Shown in pieces: positions 23,254 to 35,260 of a stretch of 64,000 nt of DNA. The translations under genes and the position numbers were made by a program. Origin of the DNA: Megalobrama amblycephala (Eukaryota > Chordata > Actinopteri > Cypriniformes > Xenocyprididae); NCBI RefSeq assembly GCF_018812025.1, contig NC_063050.1, positions 10,199,015-10,263,014 of the forward strand, read 5' to 3'. Under the pieces are notes generated by a model. That model saw nothing but the letters and a program-made list of their open reading frames with translations, had not been told where the DNA came from and ran no database searches. Within the stretch, counting starts at the first letter, position 1; every line of letters begins with the position of its first letter.

Positions 23254-26200
23254 ATGGCGATGTCAGTCAGAATGGCTCCTCCTCTTCCTCTGATCTTTCT
23301 GATCATGATTCACAGTGAGTCACTGCAACAGAAACACTGAAGAGAGTTTTTTTTTTTAACTGTGTATTTATTAAACTTTTTTTTATAAACTGTTACATAA
23401 TATTATTTAGAATCAGAATATTAATAATGAAAAATGAATGAATAAACAAACAAAACAGAAAGTAAATTAAAAACATGACAGCACTTCAGAGAATACAGCA
23501 CATACCACTTTAACCCCTACCAATATACTTGTATTTTGGGGCATTCCCAGAATATATGCATGCAGTCCCTGACCTTCCAACAATATCTCCAGCATTGTGA
23601 TAATGGCAAAGAACTGTCAAATTTGGAAACCACCAATGGAACTCTGAAGATTCTCATTTTCATTTTCCAATCAAATTCCTTCCACATTGGACTGCTAATA
23701 CCCTTATGACAGCTGGCACATACATTTATCCACACCTCATCCTCTATTTTAGTATTTAACTCTAATTCCCAATTTCTTTTGATATGAAATGTCTCATCAG
23801 ATTGGTCCTGCATTAGCTTCCTATAAATACGTGCTATATGATTTTTAGTAGGTAGACCTGTTCAATAATATCAATAAAAAATCTATTTTTATGATCTCAA
23901 AAAGCTGTGTTTAGTTAGCCAGGTATAAACGTGATAGCATGGGTGTAAGGATGACATCCAAGTATCTGAACCCCTGACTAGACCATCAAAAAGATACCTC
24001 ATTGTCTGAGTGGGACAATGTCGTGAAATCCTGAAATCCCATATAATTAAGAGTCTGTTCCAGAAACACCCAGTACACCCTATATCAAATGCTATATCAA
24101 AAATTTGCCAATATTTTATTCACAATAGAACATAGATAAATGTTTAAGCGGAGAAATTTTATAATTCAAATTTGATGCCTGCTATACAGGTCTCAAAATA
24201 GTTGGGATGGAGGCATATTTACCATGATGTAGTATCTCCTCTTCTTTTCAAAACAGTTTGAAGATGTCTGGGCATCGAGGTAATGAGTTTCTGGAGTTTT
24301 GGTGTTGAAATTTGGTCCCATTCTTGCCTGATATAGTTTATTAAATGCTGAGACCAGAACCCAAACCAGGAGGAGTTGAAATAACAAGAGAAGTCTCGGC
24401 AATACATTAATTTTCACTGTTTCTATTTGGGGTGTAACGTTACCCTCATGTCATGATTCGATACATATCACGATACTGAACTCACGATAAAATATTATTG
24501 TGATACTCCAAGACATATGATAAAAGGATAACAAAAAAAAAATGTACTGTTGATTAAAATGCTAAATTTGGTATTACGTTGGGGGTGGAAATGAATACAA
24601 GTGAACACAAGAATACAAATTAATACTAGTACAGTGGTAAAAGACCAGAATAAAAATATTCATGATTCTAACACTGAAACAGATTTATTTTAGATGAATA
24701 TGTTTGCAATCTGTCACTGACTAGATATACTTAAAATAGTGTACCGCTTTTTACTGGTAACGTAAGACATTTAGCATTATCAGGACCCACAAATATTTCC
24801 CCATTGCATTATTATACATTATATTCAACATTATATATAGTAGTTTGGTTCAGTTCTTTGCCAGTCATCGTCTATGTTAGTCATGTTTCAGTTATCTGAT
24901 AGAAAGAGCAAGAGGGAGAAAAAAAAAACTGCAGAAAAAGAGATGAGACAATACAAAAGAGCTCAAAAGAATATCACTGTAGTGAAGGTTTATGAGGACC
25001 CACGTTTATATTAGAAAAGCTTTCCAGCGCTGAACAGAGCTAAGCGGGAAGGCCTGAAAACAGATGCAGAGGCTGCTTTGATTCTGCTTCTCATGTGAGT
25101 AACACTGGGTTTTGATTGTCTGGAGCTGCTGTGCTGTTTGCGACTAACAACGAACACTATGTATTTACTCTTGTGTACTGTACGTTCATTTTTTGTGCTT
25201 CCTTGTTGTTCATTCATCAACTGCACTTTGTTTTTTTGTGAAGCATTTTGTTTCGTGTCAGCTGTGATAAACAGACATCCACTCGCATTGCATGTGTAAC
25301 AGAGGCCAGATAGTGAGAGTTGAGCAGGTAAACCACTGCGCATTGATGACCGCTAGAGAATACTGTGTTTAGCATCATTGTTAGTGCACTCGCCTTGCCT
25401 GCCAGCAGCGATCGGGCCGGGGTTCGAGACTGACTCGGATTAGGGTGGTTAGGATTGGAGTGTGAGTTTTGGAAGCGGAGCAATGAAGAGAGGGGTGGGT
25501 TTGTTTGGGTTGATTTCAGATATCAACTATGTCCAACAGCGTTTTTGAAAAACTACTTACCCCACCTTTAAAGGACTATTTTGTGAAATTTCCTGTTTCA
25601 CGTCTCTTTGGATCCTGTGACAATATTGTTACACCCCTAGTTTCTATCCTACTTAAAATGGACAGAGGTAGTACTTCACATCTTGCCAAGTCTATTTTTA
25701 TGATCTCAAAAAGCTGTGTTTAGTTAGCCAGGTATAAACGTGATAGCATGGGTGTAAGGATGACATCCAAGTATCTGAACCCCTGACTAGACCATCAAAA
25801 AGATACCTCATTGTCTGAGTGGGACAATGTCGTGAAATCCTGAAATCCCATATAATTAAGAGTCTGTTCCAGAAACACCCAGTACACCCTATATCAAATG
25901 CTATATCAAAAATTTGCCAATATTTTATTCACAATAGAACATAGATAAATGTTTAAGCGGAGAAATTTTATAATTCAAATTTGATGCCTGCTATACAGGT
26001 CTCAAAATAGTTGGGATGGAGGCATATTTACCATGATGTAGTATCTCCTCTTCTTTTCAAAACAGTTTGAAGATGTCTGGGCATCGAGGTAATGAGTTTC
26101 TGGAGTTTTGGTGTTGAAATTTGGTCCCATTCTTGCCTGATATAGGTTTCCACCTGCTGAAGAGTTTGTGGTCATCTTTGACATATTTTTCATTTAATGA

Positions 26201-29200
26201 TCTGCCAAACGTTTCCTATAGGTGAAAGATCTGGACTGCAGGCAGGCAAATTCAGCACATGGACTCTTCAACGACAAAGCCATGCTGTTGTAATAGCTGC
26301 AGTATGTGGTTTTGCATTGTCCTGCTGAAATAAACAAGGGCTTCCCTGAAATAGACATTGTCTGGAAACCTTTATATACCTTTCAGCATTCAGAGTGCCT
26401 TCCAAAACATGCAAGCCGCCCTTATGCACCCCCATACCATCAGAGATGCTGGCTTTTGAACTGAACACTGATTACACACTAGGGGGTCTCCCTCCTCTTC
26501 ATCCTGGAGGACACGGTGTCCGTGATTACCAACTAGAATGTCAAATTTGGACTTGTCTGACCATCGAACATTTTTCCACTTTGAAACAGTCCATTTTAAA
26601 TGAGCCTTGGCCCACAGGACACGACGGTGCTTCTGGACCATGTTCACATATTGCTTCTTTTTGCATGATAGAGCTTTAGTTGGCATCTGCAGATGGCACG
26701 GCGGATTGTTTACAGACAGTGGTTTCTGGAAGTATTCCTGGGCCTTTTTAGTAATGTCATTGACACAATCATGCCGATGAGTGATGCAGTGTTGTCCAAG
26801 GGCCCGAGGACCACGGGCATCCAATAAAGGTCTTCAGCCTTGTCCCTTACGCACAGAGATTTCTTCAGTTTCTCTGAATCTTTTGATGATGTTATGCACT
26901 CTAGATGAGATTTGCAAAGCCTTTGTAATTTGACGTTGAGGAACATAGTTTTCCACAATTTCTTTTATGCACTCTTTCACAGATTGGAGAGACTCTGCCT
27001 CTCTAAGACATCCTTTTTTATAGCTAATCATTTTACAGACCTGATATCAATTAACTTAATTAGTTGCTGGATGTTTTCCCAGCTGAATCTTTTCAAAACG
27101 CCTTGCTTTTTCAGCCGTTTGTTGCCCCGTGCCAACTTTTTTGAGACCTAAATAAAAGCATAAAATAAAATTGTCCATTGACTTGGTTATAATTGTTGTA
27201 TGTGCCAGTAACCAATATGTTCCATTCTGAAACATGGCCGCCTCCATGTTTTAGAAACAAATCAAGCATCCGGCAATTTAAAAACAAATCAATTATCCCA
27301 AAAGTAAGACAGAACAAAGGAAATTTACGAAGTCTGTTTGGCAAGTCTTCGCATCTACCTGTGAGATCCACCTCATGTTCTAGGACAGTGATTTTCAAAG
27401 TGTGTACGCAGGCTCCTACTAGTGGTATGCAGAGGAATTGCTGAATTAAATATGAATTGGCTGTGATGGGAAGAGGTGGAGGTAGATAAATTATGAAAAG
27501 TTCAACGAAACTGCTATCGTGGCTTCAATCTGGTAAGAGAAGTGTGGATCGGGAGGAGAAAGTGTCAAGCACAAGAACTGAAGAGGACAAAAGTGAACCG
27601 AGCACAGGTGGGCGGAGCCAGGGGGTGGCCGTGGCCACCCTTGGCCTAAGCTTGGCCACCCGCTCACAACCTTTGTTTCTGTCTACTTTTTTGTTGACAA
27701 GAATTGCGTTTATTTAAACGCAGAACTTTCTCTTTAAGACCACAAAAAATGGGAGACTTTTCAGACGTGCACTCCAACATCGCCTCATCAGCACCAGGTG
27801 CAAGTCAAACGCACGCGGAAATGATACAGCTGCCGAATGAGCTTCAGCAGAACAACAGAGAACGGCAAACATTATATATAGCTTACGTCAATTTTTCTCA
27901 ACTGGTGGGATGCAAGACCGTGCACTTTTCAATCACGCACAAATACGTGTATGTAAGTGCAGTTCAAACTGTGCATTTACAGTGTTTAACAATAATAAAC
28001 TACCTCGTTTTTGAACTTAAGCTGAATAATTAGGCCTACTACGCTACTGTATTTAAATGTTGGTCATTATGGTGGTACTTGGAGATAGAAATATTTTCTG
28101 AGGTGGTACTTGGTGTAAAAAGTTTGAGAACCACTGTTCTAGGAGATGTCGGAGTGCACTTTCGTGCCTCATCCCAGTCTCCTCAGCAGCGCTTATCCGT
28201 TCCTCCATTTCCTCAATTCGGCTCTCCAAACCATTTATTTGGCATTTTAAGCCCTGAACCGAGGTCTCCAGTTTTGTCTGTGATATTTTCATTTATCTAT
28301 GCACCCCAACTATATAAATTTTGTGTTTCAGGGGTTTCTACTGCTTATTGGGGTGTGATCTACAGTCCTTCACAAATCTGTGCACTAAAGAACTCATCAG
28401 TGATAATGAGCTGCACTTATACATACCCTACTAGATATCAGATCGAGAAAGTCTTCTGGACCAAAGGCCCTATACAAGAGGGTGTAGAGCTTCTAGATCT
28501 GTCTAATGACACTGAATACAGTCAGAGGCTTCAGTATCTGGGAGATAAACAGCATAAATGCACTATCAGACTGAGTCATGTGACACTGAAGGATTCACAC
28601 GAGTACTATTTCAGATTCATCACTGATAAATCTGATGGTAAATGGACTGGTGTTCCAGGAGTGTATCTTGCTGTCACAGGTGACTTTCATGAGGTTTCTC
28701 TCTTCTTCTGTGCATTATGTTGAATAATAATCAGTGTATGACAGCAGCACTAGATATAATGTGTGTGTTGTGTTCAGATCTTCAGGTGGAGTCTCCTGAG
28801 AGAGTGACAGAGGGAGATTCAGTCCGTCTGACATGTAAAAGCAGCTGCACTCTGACTGACAGAGCAACATTCATCTGGTACAGAAACTCACAGCTAGTAA
28901 CTACAGGAATTATTGGAAACCAGCTCAAACTCTGGAGAGTCAGCAGAGAAGATACCGGCAGATATAGCTGTGGTGTAGATGGGCACAGTTACAGATCTGC
29001 TGCTGTTCAACTCAATATCAGATGTATGTATTTTATTTAGCCTACCGTATGTCCATTTTTTAAGGTTTCTTAAATATAAAATATGAGGGCAAATGTTGTA
29101 GGCTTTTCTTTGTATTAATGGCTTTGACACTTTCTATTGCACACAGTCACTTTTACAGTCATACAATCTCCAAACATTTTGATTAAAATAGTGTCTGAAC

Positions 29201-32109
29201 ACATTTGAGATTAATTGAATCAGAGTTATTGTGAGTAAATCAATCATGATCATGACCATGTTCACTTACCAAATATCCATGTAAAACCTACAACTTAGAG
29301 TTTTTCTTGAAACTTTGATGCCATTAGTGATGAATTGGGGATTGACAATAACACTTTAAATATTTCTCCTGTAGATCCTCCAGAGAATCCAGTGATCTCC
29401 ATCAGTCCATCTGGAGAAATAGTGTCAGGAGATTCAGTGACTCTGATCTGCAGCAGTGATTCAAACCCTCCTGCAGAAATCAGCTGGTTTAAAGGAAGAA
29501 CGTTTGTAGGATCTGGAAGAATCTACAACATCTCAAAGATCAGCTCTGATGACAGTGGAGAATACAAGTGCAGATCCACCTATGAACTTGAAGAGAAATA
29601 CTCTGATAATGTGTCTTTAAACGTCATGTGTGAGTTAATGATCATCTGCACATTGTTTAAAATTTCTAAATTCATAATTTTGTAATTTTTGCATTTTTTT
29701 TATTATTATTTATTTATTTGTCTGTTTTAGATTCTCCCAGGAGTGTCTCAGTGTCCATCAGTCCATCTGGTGAAATAGTGTCAGGAGATTCAGTGACTCT
29801 GATCTGCAGCAGTGATTCAAACCCTCCTGCAGAAATCAGCTGGTTTAAAGGAGGAACGTTTGTAGGATCTGGAAGAATCTACAGCATCTCAAAGATCAGC
29901 TCTGATGACAGTGGAGAATACAAGTGCAGATCCAGAAATAAACATGGAGAGAAATACTCTGATGCTGTGACTTTAAATATCATGTGTGAGTTAATAATGC
30001 TTCAACAAACAAACTAGTGGATTAACGATCCCAAAATATGAATATAGTTTCTTTTGTCTGTTTTAGATCCTCCCAGGAGTGTCTCAGTATTGGTAAACGG
30101 ATCTGGTGAAATAGTGTCAGGAGATTCAGTGACTCTGATCTGCAGCAGTGATTCAAACCCTCCTGCTCTGAACTTCAGCTGGTTTAAGGAGAATGAAAGC
30201 TCAGCTGTTGGATCTGGACAGAGTTTCAGGGCACTACAGAGTGGACGCTTCTACTGTCAGGCTCACAATCAACATGGATCTCAGAGATCAGACGCTGTAA
30301 CTGTCACTGTACCTGGTGTGTATCAGTCAGTCTGTGATTGGATGGGCATTTCTTCTTCTGATGAGCTCTAGAAAATAAACACACTATGCACTTTCAGTTA
30401 GCATGTTTGATTACCAAAGAATATGGGGGTATAAAATATAATAAAGATGATTATATTTGCATCATGAGCAATACAACAAAACTACATCTTTTACTAAAAA
30501 TAAGTCCCCTACAGAACCACAAGGACTCAAAATAGTACAACCACACTAAACATCAACGACACAGAACAGTGAACTGAGGAAACTAAGGGATTAAATATAC
30601 AGAATTATGAGGTAACTAAATGAACAGCAGGTGAACATAATCAGTAACTAAGGGAACAAACTGCCACGCAGGAAACTAGGTCAACTTAATATGTAACCAA
30701 GGAAACGAGTGGCGGGGAAATGAGAACAAAGGAAACAGGTACAGGAACTAGAACTAAACCAAAACAGAACATGCATGTGACAATACTGCAATATTCTATG
30801 ATTATAAGATTACATAATTTTTTTAAACAACTTTAAAGTCTCATCTAGTTTATGTGCTTTTTAAATTACTATGCTTAAAAAATAACTACAATAGTACAGT
30901 AAAAAAAAAAAGATTTTCTACAGAGCCATCTGCTCTCTAATCACTCTCATTGTGCTTTAATGTCATACACCCATTAGTCTGTGCAGCGCCTCTTCAAGTC
31001 AAACACCTATTGTCTTCTCTCACGTGACTTTTCACTTGGATCTCATGATTCTCACTTTACATTCCCCCCTGGTGGTCGCTGTTGGATGGTGCTACTTTAC
31101 AAAATTGCTGTTTGTTTTCTTAATAACCATATTTTATAGGCTAATCTTGTTTTCTTTTGCTTTTGTATTGTGAATTAAACATTATTGAAATGCTGCCACC
31201 TCCTGCCATACAGTAGGATTTATTGTATGTTTCTGTCATTCTAGACAATGATAAAAACAATGTCCTGTCACTTGTCTTGTAGGAAGGAAGTTTCTTTATG
31301 CAGCAGCTGGGTTCGCTGGTGGATTGGGAGGTTTAATCTTCATTTTCATCATTGTGTTCATGTAAGTTAATTCTGTCAGAAAGCACATTAGTATACCAAG
31401 CCAATTAATTTTTATAAACAAATTAAAATTATCTTATTAAAAAATCTTAATTTTTAGATAATTCTTTATTACAGAAGGAAAAAACACAAAGCTGAACACA
31501 TCCAACAAAAGCAGGTAAATCAAATGATCAAATGAGCATTAACCTTGTTATACTCAAAGCTTTTCTTTAATAAAGTGTCATTTTCTCTTATTTTAGGATG
31601 ATCTGTATGTCAACGTAACAGGCAGAGTATCAGCTCATGATGGGGTTCAGTCTGAATCTGATGCTGCAAATCAAAATGATGCCCTGTATGCCTTAATTAC
31701 CCTCAGCAATTTCTCTGGTGATCAGTCTGAAGAAAAAGCTTCTGATTCTGAAGATACAGACGAGATCCAGTATGCAACTGTCTTGCATCACAGAAACAAA
31801 GAGATGAACAGACCAGAAGAGAACGAAAGCCAGTATGGCAATATCAGGACATACCAGACTGATCCTGCCATGAGGTGAGAAACAAAATCATGACATGTTC
31901 ATGACATATTAAAATATTTAGAATTTAATCAGGGCATTTTTGAGCCTCATCCATTTTTAATTTAGCTCCTGTATTGATTGAGGTTGTATTTGTAGTCAGT
32001 ACTGATCTGTAAAGGTCACTGATGCCTTTATCTCTGAATATATTGATTTTACAGATCTGCTGATCAGATCATGGAGGATCAATCAGTGATTTACAGCACA
32101 GTCAAATGA
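23254..32109 (+). CDS. Receptor B: five-Ig-domain Siglec/CD22-like inhibitory receptor
   Basis: Predicted 621 aa receptor in ten coding exons: 23254-23314, 28332-28679, 28778-29023, 29375-29629, 29731-29985, 30067-30315, 31283-31361, 31475-31514, 31597-31874 and 32055-32109. Phases join cleanly throughout. Leader, Siglec-type V domain (A-strand YWGV, SQICAL Cys, SCTY, E-strand KCTIRL, YYFR, GKWTG), four C2 domains, membrane helix ([16 protein letters not shown]), RKKHK stop-transfer, then a tail of about 120 aa. Tail tyrosines: LYVNV (YxN type), LYALI, IQYATV, SQYGNI and the C-terminal VIYSTV; the last three fit the ITIM consensus. SHP-1/SHP-2 recruitment is therefore the expected role, as in mammalian CD22. 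The donor of the second Ig exon is GTATGT rather than GTGAGT. The first intron is 5.0 kb and full of transposons, whereas that of gene A is 92 bp; expression should be checked. Confidence 0.83.
23517..24060 (-). mobile_element. L1-type LINE, ORF2 C-terminal fragment
   Basis: A minus-strand frame ends with [20 protein letters not shown], which fits the C-terminal region after the reverse transcriptase in L1/Tx1 LINEs. Upstream on that strand, at about 23900-24000, a YLDVILTP...[12 protein letters not shown] stretch matches the 'YLGI...LYKANF' region of L1 ORF2. Frames are broken. It lies in intron 1 of gene B and may belong to the same insertion as the ORF1 fragment at 28.1-28.3 kb. Confidence 0.65.
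23880..24335. repeat. Direct repeat, copy 1 (about 455 bp)
   Basis: Nearly identical to 25691-26146. The repeat includes both L1-derived sequence and the abutting end of a Tc1-like element, so the duplication happened after the Tc1 insertion into the L1. The match stops at GCCTGATATAG, after which the copies diverge. Confidence 0.85.
24901..25370. other. Gene B intron 1 filler, unclassified
   Basis: Sequence between the two direct repeats. A minus-strand frame of 110 codons overlaps other frames and has no recognisable domain. It contains A-rich runs (24920) and no splice-competent exon resembling those of the receptor family. Confidence 0.35.
25375..25530 (+). repeat. tRNA-derived SINE-like segment
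   Basis: GTTAGTGCACTCGCC at about 25380 resembles a polymerase III A box. GGGGTTCGAGACT at about 25420 is a near-exact B box (GGTTCGANNC). The spacing of about 40 bp fits an internal tRNA promoter. A clean cloverleaf does not form by eye, so this is more likely the head of a tRNA-derived SINE than a working tRNA gene. Confidence 0.45.
25691..26146. repeat. Direct repeat, copy 2 (about 455 bp)
   Basis: Second copy of 23880-24335. Here the sequence continues into the rest of the Tc1-like element, so this is the parent copy and the one at 23.9 kb is the truncated daughter. Confidence 0.85.
25890..27190 (-). mobile_element. Near full-length but broken Tc1-like transposon
   Basis: On the minus strand the transposase can be followed in pieces. 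The helix-turn-helix part is at 27031-26834. The central part with [10 protein letters not shown] and LMVWGCI is at 26824-26390. [11 protein letters not shown], the second catalytic Asp region, is near 26330. A CSPDLSPI segment is near 26240, and the C-terminal [17 protein letters not shown] is at about 26130. Frame changes separate the pieces, so it is inactive. It sits within L1-derived sequence in intron 1 of receptor B. Confidence 0.82.
27378..28144. mobile_element. hAT-like element inserted into L1 ORF1, perfect 8-bp duplication
   Basis: TTCTAGGA is present at 27378-27385 and 28137-28144. Between them, the left end starts CAGTGATTTTCAAAGTGTGT and the right end finishes TTTGAGAACCACTG, the CAGTGGTTCTCAAA-type terminus of hAT elements. 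On the minus strand the flanks, read through, join an L1 ORF1 segment (SALRHLLEQ on one side, [13 protein letters not shown] on the other), so the target was the LINE. A short frame inside has no transposase signature. Confidence 0.85.
28145..28300 (-). mobile_element. L1-type LINE, ORF1 coiled-coil fragment
   Basis: Minus-strand [16 protein letters not shown], then [17 protein letters not shown], is a heptad-rich coiled coil like the ORF1 proteins of L1/Tx1 LINEs. It ends about 30 bp before the V exon of receptor B. With the ORF2 fragment at 23.5 kb in the same orientation, this suggests one LINE copy lying antisense in intron 1, later split by Tc1 and hAT insertions. Confidence 0.6.
30480..30785. 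repeat. Unclassified repeat-like block in gene B intron
   Basis: A purine-rich stretch with repeated AACTAAGG and AGGAAAC motifs between the last Ig exon and the membrane exon. It resembles an interspersed element but no ends could be defined. Confidence 0.3.
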
Positions 32110-32399
32110 TCAACAGATCTCCATGATAACAACTCCCTCATGTGGTTGGACTGTGGCTCTGCTAGTCTGAGGCTGGATTTTCTTTACTCCTGTTTAGCTT
32201 TATTAAGAGCTGGATTATTCCATGCTTTGGCTTATTGTTTTCTTTTCTCTCTCTCACGTATGCTCTGGTTGTCTGATTGTAATGTTACTAAAGTCCTAAA
32301 TTATTCACATCTAGTTTGTACAAAATCTATGGAGCCTCCTTTCAAAATGTTGTTTAAAGAATTTTGGTCTGATTAATTAGGGACGAAGCACCGAATGTG

Positions 32400-35260
32400 T
32401 GTAGGCACCTGTTGTATCCGTTGGGATTCTTTTTCTTCCCCTCTGGGAGTCAGTGGCAGCCCATAGAAAAAAGTTATGAAATTTGGCGCACTATAGAGGA
32501 CAGTCAATAACCACAGCTAATTTGGAATCTCTAGATTAATCCCTCTAGCGCCACCACCTGTTCAAAATTTCATTCACGTTTATGCTAATCACTTTTGAAC
32601 CGTATTGGCTAGAAACACAGATTTGAATTTTGCGAGAAAAATTTTTTTAGATGGTTTGTCAGATTTTCACCAAAATTGGCTCACATTTTCTTTAGACCAT
32701 GCTGCCAAAATATTATTAAAAGCTTTTCGATAACTTGTCCCTTTATCGAGAAATTTACAAACAAATTTTATGTAGCGCTTGCGAAAATAGATGTGAGGCT
32801 ATATCTCCACAATGCTTTATCGCATTTGGACCACACTTGCAACATGCCCTCACAAGCATGATCTGAGGCAGTGTGCAGTGTTTCGGCACAGCGCCACCTG
32901 CTGGTCCAGACATATGAAAAATGGCTGTTTTGGCCAAAAATCATAAAAGTGGTCTCATTGGATTAGGGGCAACATGCCGAGTCCAATGACATCTAATTTT
33001 TCTATGTTGGCCATTTTGGGCATTGACCATTTTGAATGTTGTAGAAAAATGCTGTATTTTACGAAAGCATGAACATACCGTTATTAAACTTGGTATGGGT
33101 CATTGGCACAATGCACAGCAAAAACCGCAGTGTTAAATTAACTCTCCTGGGAGTACATGTGAAACCATACTCAAGAGTGTTAAAGTGTTAAAATAAGAGT
33201 GTTAAATGAACACTGAAGCGGTGTTAAAGTTAATGAGTTAATTAAGTGATTAATTTAGTGATGACTGACCATTATTGAAGACACCTGATGATAACAAGCA
33301 GAATCACCAAAGGAGAAAAATCACAATTTTTAAGTTACCATCATGGAGATCGGCGTTTGCTTTAGTTGGGCTCTTGACCCTTGACTTTTTAAAATAAAAT
33401 TTTGTTTGGGCTGTTTTAACGGAGTTATAACATCCAGACAAGCAAAGAGAAAAGATGATCAGGTGGTGTTGGTTATGTTTTCACATAATCATTATTTGAT
33501 CTGAATCACTGAACTCATTTAGAGCCCAATCTCTGAATTAGATTTACATTATTGATTACAGCAGCACTGTGATTCAACAGCAGAAGATCAGCTTTATCAA
33601 TATAATCTGAAGGATTTCTTAAAAGTTGTGCTGTGAAGAAGTCTGTGAAGTTTTGGACCAGCACCACCTAGTGGTGAAAAAGAATTATTTATATACTTGA
33701 CTTATTTTCACGGGAGTCATCTCCTTAGATTGCTGGCTATACGCTAATGGCCAAATGTCAAAAATTTGATAGTAAGTGGCAAAAAAATCCAATCAAACTC
33801 ACGCATGGGTCATTTTTTATGTGCTCATAAATATAAATGTCTATAACTCCTAAACAAAATTTGATATTTTCACCAAAACTGTAAAGGCGCACTATGAGTA
33901 CACATCCATACATAAAACATGAAATTGCTACTACAATACAGTTATATGATATAAATTACTATGTTTTACGAATGCATTGGTGTATCGTTATGAAACTTGG
34001 TATGTGCCATGGGCACCATTCCCTGAAGGTGCTCAAAAAATTTCAAGACTGTGCAACCTTGTGGTCAAAAGTTATAAAACTTTAAAAAAAAAGATGATAG
34101 CTTTTGATTCATTTAGCCTATTGTCATGAAACTGGTCTTAATAGATTCCCTGGATCACGCCGAGAACCTAGATACCAGTGTAGCCATAGTTGGCCAAGCT
34201 TCCTGTCCGTCATTTTGATTTTCTTTAAAAACCTACTTTTTCAGTCTCCTCCTAGACCGTTGGTTTGATTTGCACCAAATTTATTGCAGATCATCTTCAG
34301 AACAGTCCAACAAAAAGTTATGGAAAATTAGATATACTGCATGGACAGATTCGATGGAATGAAGCCAAAAGACTCTGAGGCTGTATCTCTGCAATGCTTT
34401 GTCAGATTGACACCTAGTGTGACCACACCACATCAGTTTGGACACAGCGCCACCTATTGGTTGAAAGTGATAACCATTAAATCATATTACTAGTAATTTA
34501 GTATTAATGCTTTTTCAGCAATCTTGCCTACAAACACCTTAAGATGTCTTTAATTGCTCATTGTTGCAGTTGGTCTGACACTCACAGGTATGGTGGCATG
34601 ACTTATCGTGCCTTCTTTGTGCTTGGCTCCTTAATTGCTGCTTGCAGATATATTTTTTTAACTGCAACTGTCTGTTGGAGAATTCTTTTGGCCATATAAA
34701 GACACATATAGAGACAATTATTATTAACCATTATACAATTTTCAGCCAAAGCCCACTTATATACTCTGTGAGCACATTTATCTTTAAGGGTCGAGATTTT
34801 AATAGAGTTATGTGTGTTTAACATCATAGTTACCATCTCTTAGTTTTAATCATAAGAGAAAATGTGTTCATTTTAAGCCTTTTGGTAAATTGGTACAATT
34901 TTCATTCTCCAGGTTTAAATTTGTCTTCGTGTCAGCGTCACAGGACGTGACGTTTTCTTATACTAAAGTCTTATGAATAATTATGAGACACTGATGAGTT
35001 ATTGGTGTACTATATATAGTAAAAAAGTTATAAAAGATGCAACAGCATGTTCATATATATTTTCAATGGAGAGTACAAATGTGAACGGCTGTGCATTATT
35101 TGGGTATTAAATTATAGCTATCACAGGATATGTATTTGTGTAATTTACGCTGAGCTTACAAAACCATGTATGCGTATTGTGTTGAGTAATGGTAAATTGC
35201 AGCATGCATTTGTGGGAAGCTTTGATGCTCTTAACTCAATGAGAGCTAAATAAAACTGTC
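32400..35260. other. Gene-free repetitive 3' flank of gene B
   Basis: No gene is visible. Several CGCCACCTGCTGGTCCAGAC-like and GCGCCACCTATTGGTTGAAA-like segments (32530, 32890, 34447) and GAAACTTGGTATG motifs (33084, 33990) recur, suggesting a degenerate interspersed family. An AATAAA signal at 35249-35254 follows GAGAGCTA, but I could not link it to an exon. Short open frames here repeat in the duplicate at 60-63.4 kb only because the DNA is duplicated. Confidence 0.5.
33114..33635. mobile_element. Insertion with CACAGCA...TGCTGTG ends, absent from the duplicate
   Basis: Compared with copy 2 (around 61648, AATGCCGTGAAGAAG), copy 1 carries 522 extra bases starting CACAGCAAAAACCGCAGTGT and ending TGCTGTG. 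The 7-bp termini are inverse. Repeated GTGTTAAA motifs lie near the left end. The family is unknown; either insertion in copy 1 or clean loss in copy 2 would explain it. Confidence 0.65.

Noticed and set aside
28079..28330. N-terminal extension of the gene B V domain as one long open frame
   Set aside because: The extra codons are antisense L1 ORF1 and intron; a good acceptor (TTTCAG) at 28331 and the paralogues place the exon start at 28332.
34603..35253. Small open frames conserved between 32-35 kb and 60-63 kb
   Set aside because: Their conservation reflects recent segmental duplication of DNA, not selection on protein; no start context, domain or splice signals.
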